Assembly (NCBI GenBank): GCA_030141605.1
Contig: JAQGDQ010000309.1
Coordinates: forward strand, 102,501-166,500
Length of the DNA: 64,000 nucleotides
DNA from: Tubiluchus corallicola
Taxonomy: Eukaryota > Priapulida > Priapulimorpha > Priapulimorphida > Tubiluchidae
Reading direction: 5' to 3'
Below the pieces are notes generated by a model. The model ran no database searches. It saw nothing but the letters and a program-made list of their open reading frames with translations, and had not been told where the DNA came from. Numbering within the stretch: the stretch's first letter is position 1; the number at the start of each line of letters is the position of its first letter. This document shows positions 21,682 through 32,517 of the stretch, in pieces. Both the position numbers and the translations under genes were made by a program.

Positions 21682-23612
21682 GGGAAGAGAGGGAGAGAGA
21701 GGATGCCCACACTGTATCTCGACACTAGGTGGAAGAGCTGCACAAGCAGCCAGCGGCTAGAGGGCGGAGGAGGTCTAGTGACCCAACGGCCATGTGTACA
21801 GGAGTAAACCTTCCAAATCAGGAGTGGAGCCTCGAAGGCGGACCAGTGCAGCATGCTCACTGACTCCGGCAGCTCCTGCAGCCAACCTGGCGCCAAACGT
21901 ATCACTCCGCTTTCCTTTGGACTACACCAGGGAGGAAGAGAGGGGGTTCCTGTTGTCTGGGCAACTCAGGATCACCATACACCTTGCCCAGGCGTGTGCC
22001 CTGGAGACGTTCAAGGATCGCACTGCTCAGCCACAGTCGACGCTGCAGCTCCATCAATGTGATCAATAACTGACTCTCTTGTCGCACACTCCATTGTCTT
22101 CCGAGACAGAAGGATGCCAACAATTCATAATGCGAGGAACTGATTACCATGAATACCCTACAAGAGCTTGAGAAACCATATGTCCACCTAACTTACATTT
22201 AATATTTTAAAATATAATCGTTTTTCTTTAGTTAATAATCTTCCAAGTCATGTGACTGATAAAGTTCATACTCATGGTTATAAATCCTTCAGGAAGCATC
22301 GTAAATTACTTTTCCATAATACTTATTCTAATTTTGTATGCGCACTGTGTTCTAATCGTCGTTAATTAAGTTGATCAAATGTGTGATATATCATTGTTTT
22401 ACTTCAGGTTATGCAAGTTCATACATCAATCGGTAAAATCCTATAGAGGAATTGTGTTAATAGTTAACATTCTGTATGATCAATCGTTCACTGATCGTCA
22501 TTGTTTTGTCACCACTTCTCACCATCGATCAAACTACTGTATCCTATTGTATTCTACTTAATGTTAAAGACCTGTCTAGGTCTCCCAGCCCACGTGTGTA
22601 TGTAAACCACGTATGTCTCCACATTGTAAACCTGTGAAGTGAGTTAAATAAAAAATAAATGTTAACAGTTAAAAAAGTTATTTTGTGTACATCACTTAAA
22701 ATCTCTGGAAAATATATTCTTATTTTTCTTACTTTTCCTAGTGTTGCACTAACTACTATTGCATTGAATTTCAGGATTAGAAAATTACAAAAATTAGAAA
22801 ATTAGGACTGCATATACTTAACTCTAGGTGAGCGCCATACAACTAAAAGAGAATCTTGCAAAAGAGAAGAAGAAAGAGGAGCTTAAGAAAAGACCGGTTG
22901 AAAACTTCCCCTCCAAAGTGGATGAGTTAGTCGCTTATGTGGACAAAATCTATTCTGAAATGGAAATGGATCCTGTTTATTCTAAGTATCTAAATGCAGG
23001 TAAACTTCCATGTGTTCTAAAGTGAATATGCATCATATAAAAATCAAAAATGAAAAAGTTTTTAAATTCTTTTTAACAAGAACAGCATCCGTTTTCTAAA
23101 TAGTGTACTATAAATAAATTATAATAAATTTTGTTACATTTGTATTAGCAAAATCCAACGAGACACCTGCACACTAGCAGTTATTCTTCATATTTTTCCT
23201 GACGATGACTGCTAGTGTGCAGTAGAGACGGTGAATTTTTGTAATAAAAATGTAACGAAATTTATTGTAAACTGGTAGTTTATGAAATGCGTGAAATGTT
23301 GCTCAAAAAGAAAAGAAAAAAGAGATCAGGCATTTTGGATTGTAAAGGTTTCTGTATTTTGGCATTTCGGTATGAACAATGAACAATTAAACGTTTTGTC
23401 AAAAAGAAACTTTTGTCAGTAATGTCCCAGAATGTGGAATTTCAGACCAAAATTAACGCAAAGTCCATGCATCCATACTACACTTATTATCGCCATACGT
23501 TGTTGCCATTCTCATTACAGGAAAAGCTGGAAACAAACGTCAAATATCGAAACGTTCCAGTTCAGAAATCAGACAAGATATTCAACAGATGGAGGAAGAA
23601 TTGGGGTATTAG
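3660..23612 (+). CDS. Polycystin-1-family membrane protein, C-terminal 16 exons (5' partial)
   Basis: Exons: 3660-3810, 4510-4696, 5877-6039, 6797-7013, 9369-9501, 10379-10538, 12043-12130, 12554-12728, 13380-13571, 14758-14974, 16281-16374, 17056-17211, 19782-20101, 21156-21375, 22828-22999, 23521-23612. All join in phase to 911 codons plus TAG. Order (window residues): helix 6-25 (FTRVQRVSC start); helix 51-71; Ser/Gly linker; helices 188-212 and 222-253; acidic loop; S1 318-337; extracellular polycystin domain about 340-570 with FWNW, two Cys (GSC, PDC), YPGGGYY, sequons NWT and NGS; S2 575-592; S3 614-636; S4 663-683 with basic residues; S5 704-725; pore helix 738-750; S6 758-790; charged tail with a coiled coil. 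This is the PKD1/PKD1L layout; PKD2 lacks the first helices. GPS and PLAT regions would lie upstream. The family acts as receptor-channel subunits in cilia or sperm membranes; the role here is inferred only. The first exon's donor (GTTGTT) is weak. Confidence 0.93.
4108..4210. repeat. (TTTG)n microsatellite
   Basis: About 25 tetranucleotide units in the polycystin intron, trailing into TCTG variants to about 4245. The open frames across it are artefacts of a repeat without stops. Confidence 0.95.
4510..4696 (+). CDS. Polycystin exon b: second helix and cytoplasmic linker
   Basis: Starts after ATTTCAG and encodes the family signature GVGFLSNLIIFPINL, then FRKSRARK and an Ala-rich linker. Ends in phase 1 before GTAATG. 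Confidence 0.92.
5543..5617 (+). repeat. tRNA-Asn-like decayed sequence
   Basis: A tRNA-like order is visible: TTAGTGGTTATAGC (A-box-like), a GTT anticodon-loop context CTGTTAACC, and AGTTCAAATCC (B-box-like). Two anticodon-stem pairs are mismatched and no good acceptor stem forms. More likely a tRNA-derived SINE fragment or pseudogene than a working tRNA. Confidence 0.4.
5877..6039 (+). CDS. Polycystin exon c: Gly/Ser/Pro-rich cytoplasmic linker
   Basis: Acceptor ACAACAG, donor GTAAGG. Encodes a disordered loop rich in Gly, Ser, Arg and Pro, ending in FLTEER shared with the next exon. No catalytic motif. The frame joins exactly with both neighbours. Confidence 0.88.
6797..7013 (+). CDS. Polycystin exon d: two transmembrane helices
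   Basis: Encodes LPWGFRIFAWLLLW and later KWLTSLVFSLFIDIF then SQPIK, the strongly conserved polycystin-1 helix pair. Donor GTATGT, phase 0. Confidence 0.95.
7665..8075 (+). mobile_element. Dispersed element, copy A (5'-truncated)
   Basis: Shares an ordered series of blocks with four other places in this window: GCATTTCGGAAACGC, TCAGATGTGTTAGTTTGTGA, CACACGTTCGACAGCTC, TTTCGCTTTCGCAAACAC and TTAATTAAG. No coding capacity is seen. The ends are not palindromic, so the class (non-autonomous SINE- or LTR-like) is unknown. Lies in the intron between polycystin exons d and e. Confidence 0.75.
9041..9210. repeat. (ATT)n/(ATC)n compound microsatellite
   Basis: Long runs of ATT, then ATC, then ATT again in a polycystin intron. 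Confidence 0.95.
9369..9501 (+). CDS. Polycystin exon e: end of helix and acidic loop
   Basis: IFLLAVFFSLVCKK completes the helix, followed by an acidic stretch (DDEEYDEEK, DTDEEW). The donor GTGAGA at 9502 is preferred to GTCTGA at 9493; only the former keeps phase 1 with a good consensus. Confidence 0.88.
10379..10538 (+). CDS. Polycystin exon f: channel S1 helix
   Basis: Encodes a basic segment, then MREYRLKEIKMYEILRQV and the S1 helix YLFFLWILWVISF. Donor GTAAGT. Reading into the intron in this frame meets a stop at 10540, so the minisatellite frames downstream are not part of this protein. Confidence 0.93.
10602..11816. repeat. 45-copy 27-bp minisatellite, open in several frames
   Basis: Forty-five units of exactly 27 bp, with no length change across 1215 bp. 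Each unit starts GGATCAAATATG and contains CTCGAG. Because 27 is divisible by 3 and units lack stops, frames of 444 and 413 codons (+) and 408 codons (-) run across it, each a nine-residue repeat such as MPSRFCGSN. Substitutions (CTCCAG, TTTAGC, GCATATC) recur in patterns suggesting blocks of about three units. It sits in the intron between polycystin exons f and g, so I call it non-coding. Confidence 0.95.
12043..12130 (+). CDS. Polycystin exon g: start of extracellular polycystin domain
   Basis: Short exon encoding QRDPSSFDQQQSLRDHF and PGDWYLDFET, matching the segment after S1 in polycystins. Acceptor TTTTAG, donor GTAAGG, phase 0. Confidence 0.88.
12554..12728 (+). CDS. Polycystin exon h: extracellular domain
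   Basis: FWNWTLNVLPG, NWYNGDPP and LGPAYMRQVRVKPG are polycystin-domain signatures; NWT is a glycosylation sequon. The donor GTAAAC at 12729 is chosen because the next exon restores the family sequence (RVKPG then SCRVSP). The frame stays open without splicing to 12988. Confidence 0.92.
13139..13268. repeat. (ATC)n/(ACC)n microsatellite
   Basis: Trinucleotide runs of ATC shifting to ACC, just upstream of polycystin exon i. Confidence 0.95.
13380..13571 (+). CDS. Polycystin exon i: extracellular domain with conserved cysteines
   Basis: Two cysteines (SCRVSP and PDCSDW) sit where polycystins have their disulfide. YEDRDFSPGW and LPYWGRL follow, with a sequon NGS. Acceptor CCAATAG, donor GTAAAC, phase 1. 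Confidence 0.93.
14009..14085. repeat. 21-bp tandem repeat, about 4 copies
   Basis: Units of CTTTCCGTAAGCACATCGTA repeated about four times with single-base changes, in an intron. Confidence 0.85.
14580..14725 (+). repeat. Single-unit relative of the minisatellite with the same 3' flank
   Basis: GATCAAATATGCC at 14582 followed by a degraded unit and then sequence matching that after the minisatellite (11817-11915): shared blocks include GTTTAAG, CCTGAATC, AATTGATAAGT and TACTAAACC. This looks like a dispersed repeat with one unit; at 10602 the unit was expanded. Confidence 0.65.
14758..14974 (+). CDS. Polycystin exon j: extracellular domain end
   Basis: Encodes YPGGGYYLVFEEG, WIDQYTRAIFIELSTYNP and LILFEFPSSGG, all diagnostic of polycystin extracellular domains. 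Donor GTAAAA, phase 2. Confidence 0.95.
15008..15202. mobile_element. MITE with about 30-bp terminal inverted repeats (family M1)
   Basis: Starts TTATGTAG and ends CTACATAA, with the inverted match continuing through CAGATGC and the GCG-rich part. It contains CCGCAGGCT and GAAAACGCG. A related copy in the opposite orientation is at 62669-62806. About 195 bp, no coding capacity. Confidence 0.65.
16281..16374 (+). CDS. Polycystin exon k: S2 helix
   Basis: RFDPMRITQPADFG leads into the S2 helix VCEVIFVLFTIFFI. Acceptor TTTACAG, donor GTAAGT, phase 0. The 3' flanking intron carries an inverted copy of a dispersed element. Confidence 0.93.
16395..16995 (-). mobile_element. Dispersed element, copy B (inverted)
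   Basis: Reverse-complement copy of the family seen at 7665, 29905 and 58612. Blocks GCGAAAGCGAAAATT and TTCCAAAATGCAGG are recognisable. The outer end TTGGGTCCGGTTTTGCTTTA matches the end of the fragment at 25470. Confidence 0.72.
17056..17211 (+). CDS. Polycystin exon l: S3 helix
   Basis: Exactly 52 codons. VRETIKLVKQKQKYFSDVWN precedes the S3 helix, which ends in YFIRLFFVNKV. Donor GTATGA. Confidence 0.93.
17656..17787. repeat. 44-bp tandem repeat, 3 copies
   Basis: Three near-identical units starting TTGAGCACCAAA and ending CTCCCAGGAC. GC-richer than its surroundings, in a polycystin intron. Confidence 0.9.
18283..18650. mobile_element. MITE with TA flanks and internal 46-bp tandem repeat
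   Basis: Left end ACAGCACGTTCAGA and right end complementary to ACGGTGCGTTCAGA form imperfect terminal inverted repeats that continue towards CGAGTT. TA dinucleotides flank both ends, as with Tc1/mariner-type insertions. Inside, 18485-18622 holds three copies of a 46-bp unit beginning AGTAACTCACAAAGCAG. Confidence 0.55.
19782..20101 (+). CDS. Polycystin exon m: S4, S5 and pore helix
   Basis: S4 (MLAFVCFLATIKTIRLLKF) carries basic residues, S5 is FTLLFGFFFLPFSLLFQ, and a pore helix ends SSFSMLLNKF. The acidic filter residue known in PKD2-type channels is replaced here by Asn/Lys. Donor GTAAGC, phase 2. Confidence 0.95.
20126..20468. mobile_element. MITE family M2, copy 1
   Basis: Starts AGGGGCATACTAA and ends TTGATACGCCCCT (inverted match). 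Flanked on both sides by TAATC (20121-20125 and 20469-20473). Interior blocks CAATAGGCTAACTAGGCTAT and CACCACAGGCAGTTACTGA recur at 53487-53900, with an inverted relative at 42301-42974. Confidence 0.72.
21156..21375 (+). CDS. Polycystin exon n: S6 helix
   Basis: FYRAQRISPVLFPIF then a Phe-rich S6 with LINMFVSIIVTGF, and DFEMLDFMIRRFK after the membrane. Acceptor TTGCAG, donor GTAAAC, phase 0. Confidence 0.95.
21538..21700. repeat. (GA)n microsatellite
   Basis: Long imperfect GA run in the intron after polycystin exon n. It directly abuts the truncated SINE body, whose 5S head is missing here. Confidence 0.95.
21700..22123 (+). mobile_element. 5S-type SINE, body only (head missing)
   Basis: Matches the body of the complete element at 55584-56129, from GGATGCCCACACTGTATCTC through AGGAGTAAACCTTCCAAATC to GACAGAAGGATGCCAACA. 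The 5S-rRNA-like head is absent and a GA microsatellite stands in its place. The body is GC-richer than the region. An open frame of 91 codons (21794-22069) overlaps the matching 95-codon frame of the other copy. Confidence 0.8.
22828..22999 (+). CDS. Polycystin exon o: charged cytoplasmic tail
   Basis: Highly charged ENLAKEKKKEELKKRP followed by KVDELVAYVDKIYSEME, likely helical. Acceptor CTCTAG, donor GTAAAC, phase 1. Confidence 0.85.
23119..23270. mobile_element. 152-bp hairpin MITE
   Basis: The whole element can fold on itself. The outer arms (TTATAATAAATTTTGTTACA and its near-complement ending at 23270) enclose a perfect 15-bp pair, CTGCACACTAGCAGT at 23167 and its complement at 23208-23222. 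Lies in the last polycystin intron. Confidence 0.75.
23521..23612 (+). CDS. Polycystin exon p: coiled-coil C terminus and stop
   Basis: Joins in phase as GKAGNKRQISKRSSS, then EIRQDIQQMEEELGY, a short coiled coil like that ending other polycystin-1 proteins, and a TAG stop at 23610-23612. No AATAAA close downstream was recognised. Confidence 0.85.
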
Positions 23613-23989
23613 TTACACAACAGCGATAATTCAAAGGCTGTGACAATACAATGACAATTTTTTTCCACTTTTCCCTGAGCTAATGTTATTTAACATGATA
23701 TTATATTTAAGCTGTGAAGTGGTAGTTGGCCCACTTTTGTTCAGGGCTTGCTTTTTGGAGGCATTTAAATACCTTCATTTTTTAACTCTAAAAAAATATT
23801 TTTATTAATTATTATAATCTTAACGCCAAGGTTATTTATAATGATAGCACAATCCCAGAAATAACTAAATTTGATACCATAGTTAAAGGATAGGAAATAT
23901 AAAAAGTTTGAATAAGTCCGGATTTAAACAAGAGATTTCCTGCTTACAAAACAGATGCCTAAGACAACTAGGAACACCATATTGCCCAG

Positions 23990-24085
23990 TGGTCAAGTGC
24001 ATTGACTGTCACTGGGAGATGCTGTGATCTAGGGTGTCTCTGCGTTAGAAGACCCGCAGTTCAAATGCATGTTAGATCCAAAGTT
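23990..24085 (+). repeat. tRNA-like SINE fragment (weak)
   Basis: CCCAGTGGTCAAGTGCA resembles an A box and GCAGTTCAAATGC a B box, with a long insert between them. No foldable tRNA body was found, so this is only a tentative tRNA-derived relic. Confidence 0.25.
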
Positions 24086-24455
24086 TTTCACATTTCCTGT
24101 CTTTCAAGTTTGGTAATACTTGAAGTCATGTGCCATCATCAAAATTTTGCTTATGTTTATTCTTAGCTCACAGTTCCCAGTATGTAAAACACAAAGAATA
24201 CTTATCTGGTACCGGGTATTCTCTCAAACGATATAGATTTAAAATCGTTATTTTTGTAACAGTCTCTTTGATTGCTCAATTTATACACTGTGATAGGTAG
24301 GCCGATTGAACTACTAAATAATTAACATGTTTTGTTCCATGACAATTGTATGATTATTCTACAAGCTATAATAGGGGCACTGCAACATATTATGGTGCAT
24401 GTCGTGACACATCAAGTAATTCCATTCTAGTAGCATGTAGCTTGATTGTATTATT

Positions 24456-24883
24456 CAGGCCCGCTGAGAGAGGGGGTCAGCTGGGACGCCGCCCGAGGAC
24501 CCACAAGCCAAACTAGGGAAAAAACGACGGTCTACCTTGAGCAAGGTAAACAAAATAAAATGTGTGCTTGCAAACTAAAACCGTCCATAAGTCGGTGTAG
24601 TTAAAACTACCATATTCTGTTTCAAGTAAAATGCATCAAAAATTCAGTTAAATGTCAATATTTTGTTTTTTTTATAAAAGAACAAAGGTTCAGTATCATC
24701 AAATCATCTTTAAAATATTAAAAAATACTAAAAACGTAATTTTATAATCGCTTACTTACTTTTACCCTTTGCTTGCTTCTGACACACTGTGTGGACTTGG
24801 TTTGAGTGTCATTGTTTGGAAAATTGAAAGGGGGGTGAGAGTTTCCTTTGCCCTGGGGCCCAAAAATTCTCTTAGCGGCCCTG
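24456..24883. mobile_element. hAT-type MITE with 8-bp target duplication
   Basis: Ends CAGGCCCGCTGAGAGA and TCTCTTAGCGGCCCTG are imperfect terminal inverted repeats of the CAGGGCCGC kind common in hAT elements. They are flanked by perfect direct repeats GTATTATT (24448-24455 and 24884-24891). The 8-bp duplication is the hAT signature. No transposase frame; 428 bp, non-autonomous. Confidence 0.88.
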
Positions 24884-25253
24884 GTATTATTTTCAAGTTT
24901 TTATTCATTTTATTATTGTACTTGGTGATCTAAATACAAAGCGTGACAATTAGATATATAGGCATTTAATAACTATACATAACCTATATTATAATTATAA
25001 TGATTATATTTCGCAAAAATATTTTTCTGTGTGATTTTTAATTTCATGTAATGAATCAAACGATTGTCATTGAATTGGCTAGACTGCTTTTTGAGAAACC
25101 CTATTATCTATTCGTTTATTATTTATTATTTATTTATTTACTTATTTTATTAAACATATTAATTTATATCATATTTATATATCATACTTAATATATGTAT
25201 TACTTGTAGTATATATATATAAATATATATGTAATAAATATATATATATAGCA

Positions 25254-25384
25254 TATGTGTGTGTGTGTGCGCATGTGTGTGTGCGTGTGCATGTATGTGT
25301 GTGTGTGTGTGCGTGCACGTGTGTGTGGGTGTGTGTGTGTGTGTGTGTACGTGTGTGCGTGTGCATGTGTGTGCGTGTGTGCGT

Positions 25385-25424
<40 letters not shown>

Positions 25425-25478
25425 GCATGTGTGTGTGGATGTGCGTGCGTGTGTGTGTGTGTGTGCGTACGTGAAATT
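25254..25478. repeat. (GT)n microsatellite
   Basis: About 225 bp of GT with scattered GC and GTA interruptions. All Cys/Val-rich and His/Thr-rich frames here are artefacts. Confidence 0.97.
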
Positions 25479-25608
25479 GTGTTTGTGTGGTAATAATTCT
25501 TTCACGTAACATGAAATTTTTGAAAAAATAGTTTCCTTTTAATATTTTAAAGAGTAGACTGTTTTGACCTGCAGTTTAAGATTGGGTCCGGCTTTGCTTT
25601 AATAAAAA
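25470..25608 (-). mobile_element. Dispersed element, copy C (terminal fragment)
   Basis: GTGAAATTGTGTTTG, AATAATTCTTTCACG and GATTGGGTCCGGCTTTGCTT match the outer part of the family (reverse strand). The rest is cut off by the GT microsatellite. Confidence 0.65.
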
Positions 25609-26218
25609 AATTTATTTATAAGCCTAGTTGTTAATTTAATTTTTCTTGTAATAAATATTAAATCAGAACCATCTGGTTTTCGAATTTATCATGTGTTTAT
25701 AGTTATCATAAAGTTATGTATTTATGTTAGAGCTAATTTGCTGGTGGTGGTGCTGAAATCTTTGTAATACGTAATCCTTTACACTTACTGTACTTTACTG
25801 CTCTACCCTTTTAAATTTATTATAAGCATACCATACGTATTCCAGAAAATTTAGGAAGATTTGAATTAAATAGCAAAATTTTAATTGACACGAAGACTCG
25901 AACCTGGGACGTGTTTGAAGCAGATGTACACCAAATGCAGTACAGTTATGTACGCCACTTTGTATAATATTAACATAGTAAGTTTTGATTATGTCGCTTC
26001 AGTTATATCATTTTGTGTGGATTGTTGCTTAACCTTTGATCTACAGCAACTGCGCGTGCGCATAGCGAAACTTTGAAGACTTATTAGGGCTTATTACTAA
26101 TTATTAATACTTCTGTTACTGTCTTGAAAGAGTAATTATTAACTACAATTGTTTGTTCTCTAAACTGCTTGAAAATTGTTTATAAACTGTTTGTCGTGTT
26201 ATTATGCATTTAGTTTAA

Positions 26219-26674
26219 CCCTTTCATATCCGTTGTATCCCGTGGGATACGAGAATATTTTCTGTCTTTAAAATTAATAAAATTTTAAAACTGACAGTTA
26301 TCTGATCTGTTAATAGTTATTTTTATTTAAGCCAATAACAATAGACTAAAAATGGTGATAAAATGGCAAACTAGAAAATCTACATAGCCTAAAAACTGTG
26401 CAAAGTACAGTACTTTAGAGATGATTTTGTACAGATCAGCATAGCGTGCATACTAAATGTCTTAAATACTTTAGAAAATTATCAGCATTTGCAAAATGAA
26501 GCACATTTTATGCTTCCATTGAATCCCAATGTATCCCGTGGGATACAGGCTATATTTAGCACGCGGGCACAGGTAGAGAAAAATAATTATGTGTAAACAA
26601 GATGGACATACTGAACAAAAGTACCAACCCAAAAAATTTTTTCTTATTAAAAAAATAATTTGGGACTGAAAGGG
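26219..26674. mobile_element. piggyBac-type MITE
   Basis: Bounded by TTAA on both sides (26215-26218 and 26675-26678), with ends CCCTTTCA and TGAAAGGG. TTAA targets with CCC-starting ends are typical of piggyBac elements. Two identical internal palindrome-like motifs GTATCCCGTGGGATAC lie near each end (26235-26250 and 26531-26546). 456 bp, no coding capacity. Confidence 0.85.
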
Positions 26675-27377
26675 TTAAACAATTTATGTGAACAACTAAC
26701 TGATTTGTTTAGATAAAGAATAGTTTATTTGCAAATATACAATACATTTGACAAAATAATATTTAAATTGAAAATGAAAAAACACAAGACTACCAAAATA
26801 TCAGCAAAAATGCATAAACAATGTGTGTTAGTCCAATGTGAAAAAACTGTGACAATAAAGAACTTGAATGTAGAAATAACAACACAAATTTACACAATAA
26901 TGAATGCGTACAGTGAAAAAATGCATAAAAATTATGAAACATATCATATCAGTAGCGTATTTGATGAATATTGATAAACAGAAAGTGAATATTGATAAAT
27001 AGAAAAAACGTAATTATGCACTCTGTGTACAATAAATCAAAATACTATTACAAAAATGGAAGAACTGATTATGTTGAGGTAAAAAAGTACAAGGTTACGA
27101 AGAATATTAAGACAAAAGAACATTCACAACGAAATGCCTCGCTGCATTTTCTGCGGCAGAATCGATTGCACTCGGTAGATCTTCTATGAAAGTGACTTGG
27201 AACAGTTACTGTGGAGGGTAGAGCTTGATACAAGCAGTGAGAACGCATTGTGGGGTTTCGACTGCTTTGCATACGAGTCTGTAACTAAACTATCACCAAA
27301 AAACGTATATCGAAGTCCAGGAAGAGAAGGAACTCGTACGTCAGATCTGTTGCTCTCTTCTCTAATAATACATTACA

Positions 27378-27487
27378 GGATGAGAGGGACGTATTTAGCA
27401 GTGATGCAGAGTAGAAAATCTCAGCAGCCAAGCAGTTCAACTTGCTTCGACATTTCATTACTGCTACATACATCCCTCTCATTCCAC
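27378..27487. repeat. Inverted repeat with about 30-bp arms
   Basis: GGATGAGAGGGACGTATTTA (27379 on) pairs with the complement of the stretch ending CATCCCTCTCATTCC near 27486. The two arms continue through GCAGTGATG, leaving a loop of about 45 bases. Confidence 0.7.
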
Positions 27488-27790
27488 TCTTACACACTCA
27501 CTCTTTCCTTCTCACTCACTCCTGCACAAAATCCATGCCTTTCTCCCCCTCAATCTTTATCCCCTACTCACCTTTCCTCCCCCCCCCCTCCCATACCCAC
27601 ACACACACGTCCCCAAAGTCCCCCTTCCTCTCTACCACTCCCACACCCCCTCCCACTCCCCTCCCGCTTCCACACCCTCCCATATTCTCTTCCCACTACC
27701 ACACCCCCTCCCTTCCTCCCATTCCATCCCCTTCCCACTTCCACACCCCCTTCCACTCACCCTCCCACTATCACACCCATCTTTTCTAAC
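27488..27790. repeat. C-rich polypyrimidine tract
   Basis: About 300 bp almost purely C, T and A on the + strand, with CCCCCCC runs and CACACA. It produces a 212-codon Pro/Ser/His-rich frame with no family resemblance. Confidence 0.85.
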
Positions 27791-28742
27791 CACACGTACA
27801 TTTGCCATTCTTTTCTAATACTTGCAAGTTTATAAAGCTAAACTGAATGTGGATGGAAAAACTGATTTAGCTTCTTATGACTCCCATATGGTTCCTAAAT
27901 TAGCAGCTTCAGACCCCAATCCTTCCCTTCCTTAGCTGGGTTGTTGGAGAGGCGGGGAGCTTGCTCTACACTGTACAGTATAGTACCTTGTTAACATTTT
28001 ACAATTCGAGCAGTGCACATTAACATATTTGTGCGAACTCTGAAAATTCTTATCTGCAGCTAAAAAAAATTTGCAAACGTCAGCTGTGTGTTTAAACGCA
28101 AAACGCGTTGCTCTTATCTTATTCTTGATCATCTTCAAACAGCAAAACGTGAAGGTCGCAATTATGACCTTCAAAGCTACATCAAAACTTGGAGTTATAG
28201 GTACTAATAACGCGCGGCTAAGGTCTGCATTAAACCATGCAGCGCTGCAGTCCACTTTTACTTTACTCCCGTTTTGATAAAGATTTTAGAAAAGTGATTT
28301 GGAAAAGAATATCAGGTAATGTGTTTTTGATTTTGTAATTTGTAATATTTATTTCCACTTTAAACAAAATATTTTTACAAAATTATCCAAAAAGCACCCA
28401 ATTTCTACGTAATATACATAAATAAATAATATTTAGTTTGCCTGCCAGAATTAAAGAAGACCTTGTGCATTCTGACAGAGGGGTGGAAAGGGTTAGGCAA
28501 ACAAAAGACCGGAGGTATTAGTGGTTAGAGGGAAGTTGGAGGGAAAGTTAGTAAACCTAAAACTATCCTCTATAATGGTATAAAAAAGTAAATTGAATCG
28601 TATATGCTATTAAGCTGTTTAGGAATTTTTCAGTCACGTAACAAGAGAAAATATGGAAGGTATGGGCCCTGCATAAACTTAACACATTTTGAAAAAGAAT
28701 CGTTTCTATAATAACCCAAATTTTGATCTGAGATGAGTGACC

Positions 28743-28928
<186 letters not shown>

Positions 28929-29678
28929 TAGTATTTTTATTCACCTTTTATTCGTATAAATTTTATTCAGCAGTGCGGTATTAGTATAATTTTTGTTAGT
29001 AATTAAAAAAAAATGTCATACGTCCTACATGTAGTTGCTTGCATATTCATAAAATGATTTTAACAGTTCACAACAATAGCTTATCGTTAAATCAACAACT
29101 GAGTGGTTCATGAAATGTTAATTTTTGGTGTAACGAGAGATTCAGAATTAAATGAAAAAATCTGATAGAATTGCTATACTAATTCTTGCGCAGTTTTTAA
29201 CATGAATCAAATACTAAAGAAATTTTGGTGATTACATTAGCAACCATTATACAGATATACTACTGAAGTGATTTTGTAGTAACTGCTGTAGGTTTACTGC
29301 GCATGGTTACCACTGTGACTGCCCCCTCTCAACTCGCTGCTCTTTTAGTAATAATCAGTGCACTGTATGTTTTACATAATTTGTTTTAGTAACAAATTTA
29401 TATGTTAGATATTTTTGTAGCAAATTTTGTTTTAAAAGTTTGTCTGGTTGTATATCAGTAATTTTACGCAATATGAAGCAGAATTTCTAAAATATAATTG
29501 TTTAAAGCAAAATTTTATTAGGTCTTAATACAGACCTTCTTGTTTTTGTCATTAAATTGCTAATCCAGTTGTTACAGATATATTTTTGAAATAGCTTTAA
29601 ATTGAATTTTAATACCAGATTCAGCCGCCTAATTTATCTATTTGTATCGACCTTCTTTTTTACAGAATTTCAGCAATA

Positions 29679-32427
<2,749 letters not shown>

Positions 32428-32511
32428 AATTACTGCTTGTAATATTGCTTATAATAATGACATCAAAATGTACCTAGAGGCCTAAAGTCTTAGTCATTAC
32501 CTTGTATAGTT

Positions 32512-32517
32512 AATAAA
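32512..32517 (+). promoter_or_regulatory. Polyadenylation signal AATAAA
   Basis: Canonical hexamer 85 bp after the TAA of the MS4A-like gene, on the same strand. Confidence 0.55.

Noticed and set aside
25159-25512. His/Thr- and Cys/Val-rich frames
   Set aside because: Produced by the GT repeat on both strands.
27197-27835. 212-codon frame ending Pro/Ser/His-rich
   Set aside because: Driven by the C-rich tract; the N-terminal part has no family resemblance and overlaps an inverted repeat.
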